A stretch of 64,000 nucleotides of DNA from Alteromonas abrolhosensis (GCF_001953635.1 NZ_MEJH01000011.1:62001-126000); one strand, 5' to 3'; counted from the stretch's first letter, positions 43,676-53,131 are shown. Translations and numbers: made by a program. Notes: generated by a model not told the origin, from the letters alone.

Positions 43676-46600
43676 ATGATAAAGACAAAGAAAAGTTTAC
43701 TGGCCATCACGCTAGTAAGTGCTTTGGGCTTAGGTGCAGTACCTACCACATTCGCCCAGAACGACAGTGAAGAAAAAACAGAATCTGACATTGAAAAGTG
43801 GGACGTGAATAACCCACCTTACGCCCTTAATGAAGTTACAATTAAAACCAGTGAAACGACGTGGTCTAGCTTAGATATTGCTCCAAACGGCGAGTTCATG
43901 GTTTTTGACATGTTGGGCGACTTGTACAAAGTTAGCATGAGTGGCGGCGATGCGACGCCGCTTACGCAAGACTTCGCATGGAATATTCACCCTTCAATTT
44001 CTCCAGACGGCAAGCAAATCGCATTTATCTCGGATAAAGATGGATTAAGCAACGTATGGGTTATGGACATTGACGGCAGTAATCTACGTCAGGTAACCAA
44101 AGAGAAAAACAATCTTATCCACTCTCCTAAGTGGAGCCCAGACGGCGAATACCTAGTGGTTACCAAGGGCATTATGTCTAGCCGTAGTATTCCGGCTGGC
44201 GAGATTTGGATGTACCACAAATCAGGTGGTGACGGCCTACAAATTAAAGCCCGCAATAGCGGAAAGCGCGACCAACAAAACATTGCCGACCCTGTATTCT
44301 CTCATGACGGCAAGTACATTTACTTTACCGAAAATACCGTTCCGGGTGCCCGCTTTGAATATAACCGCGACCCGTTAGAAGGCATTTTTGCTATCACTCG
44401 CTACGACCGCGAAACCGGTGAAGAAAGTCGCTATATTAGCGGTACGGGCGGCGCTGTAGTCCCTACACCTTCACCTGACGGTAAATACATCGCTTTTGTG
44501 CGTCGTGTTAAAGATAGAACCGCGCTTTTCATTAAAGACATTAAGACAGGCGTAGAAACACCACTGACGTTGGAACTAGAGCGAGATATGCAAGAAGGCT
44601 TTGGCTCGGAAGGTTACTTTGCCTACTTCGACTGGATGCCGGACAGCAGCAAAATCGTATATTGGACAGGTGGTAAGTTCCACACCATCGACGTGAAAGA
44701 TAAAACCACAAGCACAATGAACGTAACCGTTGAAGGCACGGTGAAATTCGCAGATGCGCTTCGCTTTGACGTTGATGTAGCGCCAGATGAATTTGACGTT
44801 CGTATGATTCGCTGGTCTCAAATGTCGCCCGACGGAAAAACCGTTCTCTTCCAAGCGCTAGGTAAACTTTATGTGCGCGATGTGAAGTCAGGCAAAATTA
44901 AACGATTAACTAAACAAAACGATCACGACGAATACTATCCGCGTTTTTCTAACGACGGAAAGTCGATTGTTTATACGACTTGGAATGACCAAGACCTAGG
45001 TACCGTTCGCGTGGTTTCTGCTCGCGGTGGTAAAGGAAAGGTTATTACCCAGCAGCCAGGTCACTACATTGAACCGTCGTTCTCTGCCGATGGCGAGAAA
45101 GTGGTTTTCCGCAAATTTACAGGCGGCTACTTACTAGACCCCAAATACTCGGTTGAGCCAGGTATTTATGTAGCGGACCTTGAAGACGACACGGTAGAAA
45201 AAGTCTCTGAAGGCGGCTATAACGCGCATTTCGCGGGTAACGATGATCGAGTGTATTTCACCGAATCAGCAGGCGGCGAAGCTTACTACGAGACCCAGCT
45301 TTCAAGCGTCAACCTTAAAGGTAACGACAAGCGAACTCACCTTTACGGTGCAGATAAGGTAAGTGAGTACAAACTTTCACATGATAAGAAATGGGTTGCG
45401 TTTGTTTACCAGTTCAAAACGTACGTTGCGCCGTTTGTTGAAAATGGCAAGCGCATTACCATAGGCCCGAACATGACCTCACTGCCGGTAACGCAGCTTT
45501 CAAGCCGCGCGGGTGAATATTTAACGTGGTCGCCTGACAATAAAACCCTAAGCTGGTTTAACGGCCCTACGCTATTTAGCCGTTCACTTGATGAAGCTTT
45601 TGCCTTTGTTGATGGCGCTGCGGAAACGCTGCCTGAGCCGGTAGCTGAAGGTATGGATTTGTCGTTCACCACTAAAGCTGATAAGCCATCTGGTTACAAA
45701 GCCTTGGTTGGCGGTAAAGTGGTAACCATGCGCGATGCCGACAATACCCAAGAGGTGATTGAAGATGGCGTTGTGCTGATTAAAGACAACCGCATTGAAG
45801 CAGTGGGTAAACGTGGCGATGTGACCATTCCTGATGATGCCATGCAAATAGACACCACAGGTAAAACCATTATCCCAGGGCTTGTTGATGCGCACGCTCA
45901 CGGCTCACAGGGTCGTAATGAGATTATTCCTCAGCAAAACTGGAGTCAGTACTCTAATGTGTCGTTTGGTGTAACGACCATTCATGACCCTTCAAACGAC
46001 ACGACAGAAATTTTTGCTGCGGCTGAATTACAGCGTAGAGGCGATATTGTTGCGCCGCGTATCTACTCTACCGGCACTATTTTATATGGTGCAGAAGGAC
46101 TAGGTTATAAAGCGATTATCAACAATTATGAAGATGCCTATTTCCACGTAGAGCGCTTGAAAGAAGCCGGTGCTATTTCAGTGAAAAGCTACAATCAGCC
46201 GCGTCGTGACCAGCGTCAGCAAGTGCTGTGGGCAGCAAAAAATCAAGAGATGATGGTAGTGCCTGAAGGAGGCGGTAAGCTTCAGCAGAACCTGACTATG
46301 TTGGTAGATGGCCATACGGGTCTTGAGCACAGCATTCCTGTTGAAAAAGGCTACAGTGATGTTACTCAACTATGGAAAGCCACAGAGTTTGGCTATACGC
46401 CGACCTTTGTTGTGTCGTACGGCGGCATGATGGGTGAAGAGTACTGGTACGACAAAACTGAAGTGTGGAAGAACCCGCGTCTTCTTCGCTACACCCCGTC
46501 GACTATTCTAGATAGCCGTGCGATCCGCAGACCTACTGCGCCAGAAAATCAGTACAACCACCAAAACGTAGCAAGCTACGCCAAAGAGCTTCGAGATAAT

Positions 46601-47011
46601 GGGGTCAGTGTACATATTGGCGCTCACGGACAGCGTGAAGGCTTAGCGGCGCACTGGGAACTGTGGATCATGGAACAAGGCGGCTTTACGCCTTGGGAAG
46701 CGCTACGCGGTGGTACTATTGATGGCGCGAAACACCTAGGTATGGGCAAAGATCTTGGCAGTATCGAAAAAGGTAAACTTGCTGACCTTGTAGTGATTGA
46801 TGGCGACGTATTAAGCGACATTAGAAAGAGTGAATTCGTAGAATACACTGTACTAAATGGACGCGTATACGAGTCGGCCACCATGAACGAAGTAGGCAGT
46901 AAGAAAAAACGCAAGCCGTTCTTCTTTGAACAAGACAATGCTACCTTTATGCCGCAACAAACGGCAGATGATGTGGAAGCGAAAGCGCACCACTATCATT
47001 GGGAACATTAA
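43676..47011 (+). CDS. Exported beta-propeller / amidohydrolase fusion
   Basis: A 1111-residue protein with signal peptide (cut near PTTFAQ). Residues ~50-640 are a TolB-like WD40/PD40 beta-propeller with many SPDGKxIAF-type repeats. Residues ~665-1090 form an amidohydrolase-superfamily domain with metal motif VDAHAHG (usually H-x-H), the Lys region SVKSYNQPRRDQRQ, GLEHSIP, HIGAHGQREG and the C-terminal GSIEKGKLADLVVIDGD. It probably hydrolyses a cyclic amide or peptide derivative in the periplasm, the propeller serving as a binding module. The substrate is unknown. It is monocistronic with its own terminator. Confidence 0.9.
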   Translation: MIKTKKSLLAITLVSALGLGAVPTTFAQNDSEEKTESDIEKWDVNNPPYALNEVTIKTSETTWSSLDIAPNGEFMVFDMLGDLYKVSMSGGDATPLTQDFAWNIHPSISPDGKQIAFISDKDGLSNVWVMDIDGSNLRQVTKEKNNLIHSPKWSPDGEYLVVTKGIMSSRSIPAGEIWMYHKSGGDGLQIKARNSGKRDQQNIADPVFSHDGKYIYFTENTVPGARFEYNRDPLEGIFAITRYDRETGEESRYISGTGGAVVPTPSPDGKYIAFVRRVKDRTALFIKDIKTGVETPLTLELERDMQEGFGSEGYFAYFDWMPDSSKIVYWTGGKFHTIDVKDKTTSTMNVTVEGTVKFADALRFDVDVAPDEFDVRMIRWSQMSPDGKTVLFQALGKLYVRDVKSGKIKRLTKQNDHDEYYPRFSNDGKSIVYTTWNDQDLGTVRVVSARGGKGKVITQQPGHYIEPSFSADGEKVVFRKFTGGYLLDPKYSVEPGIYVADLEDDTVEKVSEGGYNAHFAGNDDRVYFTESAGGEAYYETQLSSVNLKGNDKRTHLYGADKVSEYKLSHDKKWVAFVYQFKTYVAPFVENGKRITIGPNMTSLPVTQLSSRAGEYLTWSPDNKTLSWFNGPTLFSRSLDEAFAFVDGAAETLPEPVAEGMDLSFTTKADKPSGYKALVGGKVVTMRDADNTQEVIEDGVVLIKDNRIEAVGKRGDVTIPDDAMQIDTTGKTIIPGLVDAHAHGSQGRNEIIPQQNWSQYSNVSFGVTTIHDPSNDTTEIFAAAELQRRGDIVAPRIYSTGTILYGAEGLGYKAIINNYEDAYFHVERLKEAGAISVKSYNQPRRDQRQQVLWAAKNQEMMVVPEGGGKLQQNLTMLVDGHTGLEHSIPVEKGYSDVTQLWKATEFGYTPTFVVSYGGMMGEEYWYDKTEVWKNPRLLRYTPSTILDSRAIRRPTAPENQYNHQNVASYAKELRDNGVSVHIGAHGQREGLAAHWELWIMEQGGFTPWEALRGGTIDGAKHLGMGKDLGSIEKGKLADLVVIDGDVLSDIRKSEFVEYTVLNGRVYESATMNEVGSKKKRKPFFFEQDNATFMPQQTADDVEAKAHHYHWEH

Positions 47012-47033
47012 TCAAGAAAGCGCTAAACAAAAC

Positions 47034-47063
47034 GGGGCTTCACATTATGTGAAGCCCCTTTTA
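47034..47063. terminator. Terminator shared by the amidohydrolase and HMG-CoA reductase genes
   Basis: An 11-bp stem GGGGCTTCACA / TGTGAAGCCCC with a 3-nt loop, a T run on the plus side and an A-rich flank on the other, between two convergent genes. Confidence 0.9.
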
Positions 47064-47088
47064 CTTTCAGTCAGTAAATCTGGTCTTT

Positions 47089-48633
47089 CTATCGGTTTCG
47101 GCCATACTGTTCGTGCGACGAGACCCAGTCTGAAGAACTAATGGCTGACGCTAGCGATATCTCACCGGCCAATACAACCGACGCCACGATTTCTGCAAAT
47201 TTATACACCCGGTCTCGCCCATAGCAGTCGAGCAATTCTAAGCACTCTCGCTGTGTGCCAATGCCGGTACCGCCGCCATAAGTAGCCACAATAAGCGATG
47301 GTATGGTGATAGACACGTATAAGTCGCCGTCGTCAGTTAGTTCCGAATACATCATTGCCGCCGACGATTCAGATACGTTTGCAACATCTTGTCCTGTGGC
47401 GATAAACATGGCAGTGATACCATTTGGTGAATGCAGACCCGTGTTATTCACACCAGACAAGAAAGAGCCTACACCAGCCACACGGCCGTGGTAGTCAATT
47501 TGTTTAGGGTCAACGCGCATTACTTCTAACAAATGCTCTCGTTTAATAGTGGCTTCAGCTGTCACTCGTTTACCACGGGTACGCATAATGTTTATTTGAG
47601 AGGCTTTCTTGTCGGTGGCAAAGTTAGATTCTAGATAGAAGTTTTCTATCCCCTCGTAGTGATCGAGTATCCACCCGCATGCCGCGAACGTAGCGCGGCC
47701 CACCATGTTCTGACCTGCGGCATCGCCGGTCCTAAAGTTAAATCGTAAGAACGCAAATTTATTCGATAGAAAGTGGTCGATATAAGTCAACTTGGCAACG
47801 CTTGAAGTCGCTTCTGCTTCTTCTTTAATCTTCTCAAAATTCTCTTTTATCCACTTCACGAAGTCCCTGGCACCCCGGGCATTTTCGAAGATAAAAACCG
47901 GTGCGCGCTGCATGGCATCATCGACGACCGTTGCCGTTACGCCACCACTCATGTTGAGCAATTTCATACCCCGATTATACGAAGCCACCAAAGTACCCTC
48001 GGTCGTCGCGAGTGGAACCACAAACTCACCTTGTGCGTGCTCTCCGTTTATCTTCAAAGGCCCTGCAATTCCAATAGGAACCTGCGCTACACCAATAAAA
48101 TGCTCAATGTTACCTTTAAGCTGCTGTGGATCGATAGAGTACTTACCCACGTGATTAATTTTCTTTCCCGTGGCGCTTTCGAAATATTCTTGGCGTGTTT
48201 TTATAATGCTTTCGCCGTAGTCATCCATGTCGTCACGAGGAATAAATGCACTGCGTTGCCCCGGCGCCGTAATATTATCTTCCACTTCGAATTTGAGTTT
48301 TCCAAACGGTGAGGCAGAGAAACAAATCCCCAGTTTTCTTTTTTCAGGGCAAGGCGCTTCGTCGATATCCAAATGCACAGTAATGGTTTGACGTAAACCG
48401 AAGGGTTCCCCATCTGACTTGTTTAGTGCTTCTACAGAAATGCAGGAGTCGGCAGAGAGTTGAAGTGAAATCTTATGTTCTGGAATTTTTTCGCCATCTA
48501 GCGATATCCATTTTACTTCTTTAATGGTTGCGTCTTTCAATCTGTTTTTCAGAGAAAAAGATAAGCCTTTATCTGTCTTTGTAAGACTTGCGCGAGTATA
48601 GAGTTGCTTTAAAAGTATGCTAGGCACAAACAT
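47089..48633 (-). CDS. Hydroxymethylglutaryl-CoA reductase with N-terminal extension
   Basis: A 514-residue HMG-CoA reductase, which converts HMG-CoA to mevalonate (or the reverse). The catalytic part (from ~residue 130) has all key residues: Glu in ATTEGTLVAS, TGDAAGQNM, Lys in TDKKASQINIM, Asp in ATGQDVANV, the Gly-rich ATYGGGTGIG and a C-terminal His in SSHEQYGRNR, as in class I enzymes. The first ~120 residues form an extra beta-rich segment not part of the catalytic fold. AAGGAA precedes the ATG by 6 nt. No other mevalonate genes are in the window; most gammaproteobacteria use the MEP route. Confidence 0.9.
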   Translation of the reverse strand: MFVPSILLKQLYTRASLTKTDKGLSFSLKNRLKDATIKEVKWISLDGEKIPEHKISLQLSADSCISVEALNKSDGEPFGLRQTITVHLDIDEAPCPEKRKLGICFSASPFGKLKFEVEDNITAPGQRSAFIPRDDMDDYGESIIKTRQEYFESATGKKINHVGKYSIDPQQLKGNIEHFIGVAQVPIGIAGPLKINGEHAQGEFVVPLATTEGTLVASYNRGMKLLNMSGGVTATVVDDAMQRAPVFIFENARGARDFVKWIKENFEKIKEEAEATSSVAKLTYIDHFLSNKFAFLRFNFRTGDAAGQNMVGRATFAACGWILDHYEGIENFYLESNFATDKKASQINIMRTRGKRVTAEATIKREHLLEVMRVDPKQIDYHGRVAGVGSFLSGVNNTGLHSPNGITAMFIATGQDVANVSESSAAMMYSELTDDGDLYVSITIPSLIVATYGGGTGIGTQRECLELLDCYGRDRVYKFAEIVASVVLAGEISLASAISSSDWVSSHEQYGRNR

Positions 48634-49045
48634 GAGGCTTCCTTCTGTGTGTTCTTACTGTGTTATTTTCATATTCCTTTGTTTTTTATAGCACATTCTT
48701 TATACAGTTCTATGACTTCTTTATATTTGCTTGCTAAATAATCGCGTCATTTTCATCTTCAATTTTGAGCCAACCACTTTCAAAAATGCGCCAACCCCAA
48801 TGAAATTGTGTGCTACAGAAATATAGACCTTAGCAGTAATTCATCAAGTTCCCAACCTGCCTACAGTGAACACCGTCACCGCAGTTATGTTGACCACAAG
48901 GTATCTGGTAGTAACAAAAAGGAGGCGTCAGGGACTGTGATGCCAAGGAGAAAAAGCCTAAACGGAAGCGGCAGCCAGATACCTTTAACGTGGTTTAACC
49001 AAAAGCGAGACAAATACAAAAAAATCACTAACACAAGGAATGGAA
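48634..49045. other. Divergent region before the peptide cluster
   Basis: About 412 bp between the HMG-CoA reductase and the HlyD gene. A perfect Shine-Dalgarno word AAGGAGG lies at 48919-48925. The open frame from ATG 48940 to 49065 (41 codons) is 14 bp after it, too far for a normal start. It may be a leader peptide or non-coding leader. No consensus promoter was found. Confidence 0.4.
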
Positions 49046-50299
49046 ATGAGAACAGGACTGTTTAGAAAGGAAGTCATTGATGAGCAATCAAATGCAGTTG
49101 AAGGACGTTTTTTGATGACACCGAAGCCTGTTTATTCTGCCATTGCTGGATTGCTTGTTGTTTGGATTGTGGCGCTGATAATTTATTTAAATACCGAGAG
49201 CTATTCACGCAAGACGTCAGTAAGCGGATGGCTAGAACCAAGCCATGGCGTGTTTAAGCTTTATGCGGATGCAAGACGTGGAAAAGTGCTGGAGGTGTTA
49301 GTCAGCGAAGGGCAGTTAGTTAATAAGGGAACACCGTTAATAAAGATTAACTACAGCAGCGATGATGCATTAGGTAACAGAGTTAGTACGCAACTGCTTA
49401 TGGAACTTGAAGCGAAGCAAAGTCGAACGCATCAAAGTATTCAGCGCCTTCGCGCGTTACATCATGCACAGCAACAACGCTTAGAAGAGCAGCTAGTCCA
49501 AGCCAAGCAAACATTATCAGCTTTAGACGCGATCGTTAAACTGTCTCAAACTCAGTGGGCATTGGCTTTTAAGCAATGGGAAAAAGCACAAGCCTTATTA
49601 AGCCAAGGGCACATAAGCCAAGCAGACTTTGAAAACCGTACACTCCAGCGATTGACCGCTGAGCAACAACTCACGTTAGCCCAAAAAGATCAAAATGACG
49701 AACGGGCAAAGATAACAGCACTTAATCATGAGCTTGTCACCTTGCCTAAGCAGCAGGCCAACGAAATGGCGAACGTGGAGAACACGTATAGCGACCTTAC
49801 TCAACAAATCGTAAGCCATAAAAGTAACGCAGAGGAAACAATTTATGCGCCTCATAGTGGCGTGATATCGGGTCTTCATGTAAAGACGGGATATACCATT
49901 GATAGTTCTCGCCCGCTTCTTACTTTGCTTCCTAAAAACGCCGACATTCAAGCGCGCATCGCCGTTCCCGTGCGTTCTTCAGGATTTTTACGCAAGGGAC
50001 AGGCCTTACATATTCGATATGACGCTTTTCCCTATCAAAAGTTTGGTGTGCAGTCTGGCGAGATAGTAAAAATTTCTCCTTCGCTTGTGCTACCCGGCGA
50101 GCTTACGGATGTGCCCATTTCAATAAGCGAACCTGCCTATCTTGTTACTGCAACGCTCACCACCAATGAAATTATGGCATATGGAAATAGTATTTCATTG
50201 AAAGCTGGAATGACATTTTCTGCAGACGTGGATTTAAGCCAACGTACGTTGATGGAGTGGCTAATGGAGCCACTGTATAGCATAACTGGGAAGCTGTGA
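49046..50299 (+). CDS. HlyD-family membrane-fusion adaptor of a peptide exporter
   Basis: A 417-residue periplasmic adaptor. It has one N-terminal membrane helix (AIAGLLVVWIVALIIYL, ~residues 30-50), a lipoyl-like half (VLEVLVSEGQLVNKGTPLI), a long coiled-coil hairpin (~115-250) and the second lipoyl half with GVISGLHVKTGYTIDSSRPL, then a beta-barrel. It bridges an ABC exporter to an outer-membrane channel such as TolC, which is not in the window. ATG at 49046 lies 6 nt after AAGGA; an ATG two codons earlier overlaps that site. The stop overlaps the region where the exporter gene begins. Confidence 0.9.
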   Translation: MRTGLFRKEVIDEQSNAVEGRFLMTPKPVYSAIAGLLVVWIVALIIYLNTESYSRKTSVSGWLEPSHGVFKLYADARRGKVLEVLVSEGQLVNKGTPLIKINYSSDDALGNRVSTQLLMELEAKQSRTHQSIQRLRALHHAQQQRLEEQLVQAKQTLSALDAIVKLSQTQWALAFKQWEKAQALLSQGHISQADFENRTLQRLTAEQQLTLAQKDQNDERAKITALNHELVTLPKQQANEMANVENTYSDLTQQIVSHKSNAEETIYAPHSGVISGLHVKTGYTIDSSRPLLTLLPKNADIQARIAVPVRSSGFLRKGQALHIRYDAFPYQKFGVQSGEIVKISPSLVLPGELTDVPISISEPAYLVTATLTTNEIMAYGNSISLKAGMTFSADVDLSQRTLMEWLMEPLYSITGKL

Positions 50300-50301
50300 T
50301 C

Positions 50302-52569
50302 ATGATGAGTATTACACACCCACTTCCAACGCAAAGCCTTTATACAAAGAAGCGCGTACCCGTTGTACTTCAAAGCGAAGCAGCTGAATGTGGCCTCGCG
50401 TGTATGACCATGATTGCGCAGTACTATTCTGATAAACGGGACCTTAACGCTCTACGCCAGACCATGTCAGTCTCGCTACGAGGCACCACGTTGAAAGATG
50501 TAATGCGTATTGCCAGTGATTTAGGCTTTCAAACCCGCGCCATCAAGATAGAAATGGAGCATCTAGCACAACTATCCTGCCCTGCAATTCTGCATTGGAA
50601 TATGAATCACTTCGTTGTGTTAACCAAGGTGAAGGGCAAAACTCTCACTATTCACGACCCCGCGCTTGGAGAAAGAAAGCTTACCTTTGCTGAGGCGTCA
50701 AAGTGCATCACGGGTATTGCGCTTGAAGTTACACCCAGTGATACCTTCAGCCCAAAGAAATCCTCGCCACGCTTTGGCCTTAGTCAATTTTTCACTCGCA
50801 CCACAGGATTTAAACGTAATCTACTGACCCTTTTCTCATTATCAATTGTTTTACAGCTGTTTGCCCTCGCTTCGCCGTATTACATGCAAACAGTGGTAGA
50901 CGACGTATTAATCTACAGCAACGATGCTCTGCTTAAAGCGCTAGCCATAGGTTTTGCCCTGCTATTGGTAATAGAGACTTTTACCAGTGGGATAAGAAAG
51001 TTCGTTGTTTTATCTGTATCGTCCCGCCTTCAGCTTCAAATGTCAGCATCGGTATTTAAGCACTTACTTTCGCTCCCTCTGGATTATTTTGATAAACGGC
51101 ATATTGGCGATGTGGTGTCCCGTTTTGGTTCGCTGGCGAGTATTCGAGAGTTTTTAACTACCGGTGTGGTGACTGCGTTACTAGACGGGCTGATGGCTAT
51201 CATCACCCTTGCTGTAATGATTCTATATTCACCTAAGCTTACCCTTGTTGTAGTGGCAATCATGCTCGCTTACCTTGCCATTCGTTTTGGGCTGCTGCCG
51301 GTTACTAAACGACTAACAACTGAACGAATCTCACTTGCCGCGTCTGAACAAAGCCATTTCATGGAAAGTGTGCGCGCTATCCTACCCATTCGCGTATATG
51401 GCCAGGAAGTACAGCGTCACGGTCAATGGCAAAACAAGCTGGTCGCCACACTAAATAAAGATATCACTCTTGGCAAAATTAACATTGGCAGTGCGCTGGC
51501 CAATCAGTTTTTATTTGGCGCCGAAAACTTGGTGGTGGTTTACATAGGTGCAAGCCTGGTTATGGAAGGTGCGCTTTCCATCGGTATGTTACTCGCATTT
51601 ATGGCGTACAAAACGCGCTTTGTTAATGCGTTAGACGGCGTGGTGAATAAAGTGATAGAGCTCAAAATGCTGGGCGTTCACTTCAATCGTTTGAGCGATA
51701 TTTTGCTTACCCCAGCGCAGCAACAGCCCCGGTTGGGAAATAGCAGTGAGGGTTCTTTTGGTGCACAAGGTACTCTCTTCGCTAAATTAGACTTACCTAA
51801 CTCGTTCACAACCAACTCACTTTCACCCAAGGTTTCAGCGCCTGATAACGCAAGTACGGTCTCATGCACCGGTACCCAAGAAGACGCTATTGCAATTAAA
51901 GCTACAGCACTTAGCTATCGCTACAGTGAAACGAATGCGTGGGTGTTTAAGAACCTAACCCTCAGCGTGAATAACGGTGAGATCGTAGCGATTATAGGTG
52001 ACAGCGGTTGTGGAAAAAGCACTTTACTAAAATGCCTGATGGGACTTTATCCCATTTCAGAGGGTGTCATTGAGCATCCTGGTATTAAAAAGCCGGTCAT
52101 CGCATCAGTGCTTCAGGAGGATGCCTGTTTAAGCGGCACTATCGCCCAAAATATCTGCTGTTTCGAAGAAGCACCGAACCTTAAGAAAATGGTTTACGTC
52201 GCTCAACTTGCCTGTATTCATCAAGACATCATGCACATGCCCATGCAATACCACTCCTTGGTCGGTGATATGGGTAGCAGCTTAAGTGGCGGGCAAAAAC
52301 AGCGTCTGCTGCTTGCAAGAGCGCTTTACCAAGAACCAGACATTTTATTTCTAGACGAAGCAAGTAGCCATCTAGATATGGAGAACGAGGCTCAGATAAA
52401 TCACCACCTTAAGTCTCTTAATATGACCCGCATTATTGTGGCACATCGACCCCAATCTATTGCCATGGCAGACAAGGTTTATCGTCTGGCAAACGGCGCA
52501 TTACATCTATGCCCTCCCACTGAAATAACAGGAAGCGCAACATCAGGTAAACACGGAGAAACACTATGA
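50302..52569 (+). CDS. C39-peptidase ABC exporter (double-glycine leader processing)
   Basis: A 755-residue bacteriocin-type exporter. The N-terminal C39 cysteine peptidase (~1-135) has catalytic Cys30 in SEAAECGLACM, His in WNMNHFVVL and Asp in IHDPALG. The membrane domain spans ~165-450. The nucleotide-binding domain (~530-740) has Walker A GDSGCGKST, signature SLSGGQKQR and Walker B ILFLDEASSHLD. A low-complexity linker of ~60 residues joins the last two. It should cut after GG in the neighbouring precursor and pump the core out with the HlyD adaptor. ATG at 50302 is 8 nt after GGGAAG. Confidence 0.95.
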   Translation: MMSITHPLPTQSLYTKKRVPVVLQSEAAECGLACMTMIAQYYSDKRDLNALRQTMSVSLRGTTLKDVMRIASDLGFQTRAIKIEMEHLAQLSCPAILHWNMNHFVVLTKVKGKTLTIHDPALGERKLTFAEASKCITGIALEVTPSDTFSPKKSSPRFGLSQFFTRTTGFKRNLLTLFSLSIVLQLFALASPYYMQTVVDDVLIYSNDALLKALAIGFALLLVIETFTSGIRKFVVLSVSSRLQLQMSASVFKHLLSLPLDYFDKRHIGDVVSRFGSLASIREFLTTGVVTALLDGLMAIITLAVMILYSPKLTLVVVAIMLAYLAIRFGLLPVTKRLTTERISLAASEQSHFMESVRAILPIRVYGQEVQRHGQWQNKLVATLNKDITLGKINIGSALANQFLFGAENLVVVYIGASLVMEGALSIGMLLAFMAYKTRFVNALDGVVNKVIELKMLGVHFNRLSDILLTPAQQQPRLGNSSEGSFGAQGTLFAKLDLPNSFTTNSLSPKVSAPDNASTVSCTGTQEDAIAIKATALSYRYSETNAWVFKNLTLSVNNGEIVAIIGDSGCGKSTLLKCLMGLYPISEGVIEHPGIKKPVIASVLQEDACLSGTIAQNICCFEEAPNLKKMVYVAQLACIHQDIMHMPMQYHSLVGDMGSSLSGGQKQRLLLARALYQEPDILFLDEASSHLDMENEAQINHHLKSLNMTRIIVAHRPQSIAMADKVYRLANGALHLCPPTEITGSATSGKHGETL

Positions 52570-52877
52570 AAACACATGAAATAAGAGAACCCGCAGTATT
52601 GATGACAGCAGCTGAACGCATGCAAATAGATGCAAATGGCATTACCGCTCGTGACAGCGTTATCCCCATTGACTGTTTATCAAAACGCGAACTACAGGTA
52701 GCACACAAAATAATGGAAGGACGCTCGAATAAGGTTATTGCTTCAGAGCTGTTCATCAGTGAAAGAACTGTCAAATTTCACTGCGCCAATATTTATAAAA
52801 AGCTCAACATTAGTAACCGTTCAGTGCTTATCGCCTGCTGTTTCAGAACCCTTTACCAAGAAGTGGCTTCGCTTTAA
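52566..52877 (+). CDS. Small LuxR-type HTH regulator
   Basis: A 103-residue protein with a C-terminal LuxR/GerE HTH (LSKRELQVAHKIMEGRSNKVIASELFISERTVKFHCANIYKKL) and no receiver or autoinducer domain. Its ATG overlaps the exporter stop (ATGA), so its production is coupled to that of the exporter. It ends 47 bp before the precursor gene and probably controls the precursor or the whole cluster. The N-terminal 35 residues carry no recognised domain. Confidence 0.88.
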   Translation: MKTHEIREPAVLMTAAERMQIDANGITARDSVIPIDCLSKRELQVAHKIMEGRSNKVIASELFISERTVKFHCANIYKKLNISNRSVLIACCFRTLYQEVASL

Positions 52878-52924
52878 GCGCATCCACTTCATTACTCAAC
52901 ACGCCACTACAAGGAGCGTACATT

Positions 52925-53131
52925 ATGAAAAACCATCCATTAACTCAAAACCAACCGGCAAATACTCAGCTTACTACCGTTGCTGAATCTCAGCTATTTG
53001 AAGTATCAGGTGGCCTGCGGGCTCGCCTAAGTGGGGGTGTGCCGGTAGTCGGCCCAACTCCTAAAGAGCCGGTTTACATAACCATGGCTATTGGTGAAGG
53101 CGGCGGCAAACTACCAGATATTTTATCGTAA
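52925..53131 (+). CDS. Double-glycine leader precursor peptide
   Basis: A 68-residue peptide. The leader (1-30) ends ESQLFEVSGG, with Leu at -7, Val at -4 and Gly-Gly at -2/-1, the pattern cut by C39 peptidases. The 38-residue core starts LRARLSGG and contains PTPKEP, then YITMAIGEGGG, and ends KLPDILS. It has no Cys, so it is not a disulfide bacteriocin or lanthipeptide. Thr53 and Glu58 are separated by four residues (T-M-A-I-G-E), the inner spacing of the TTxxxxEE ring motif of plesiocin-type graspetides. AAGGAG lies 8 nt upstream. A hairpin and the ATP-grasp gene follow. The product is not known. Confidence 0.88.
   Translation: MKNHPLTQNQPANTQLTTVAESQLFEVSGGLRARLSGGVPVVGPTPKEPVYITMAIGEGGGKLPDILS

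Noticed and set aside
48808-49065. 85-codon frame before the HlyD gene
   Set aside because: GTG start without ribosome site and overlap with the true HlyD start; only its last 41 codons might matter and are mentioned as a weak lead.
52566-52877. Reading the LuxR-type protein as a quorum-sensing receptor
   Set aside because: It has no autoinducer-binding domain and no luxI-like gene is nearby.
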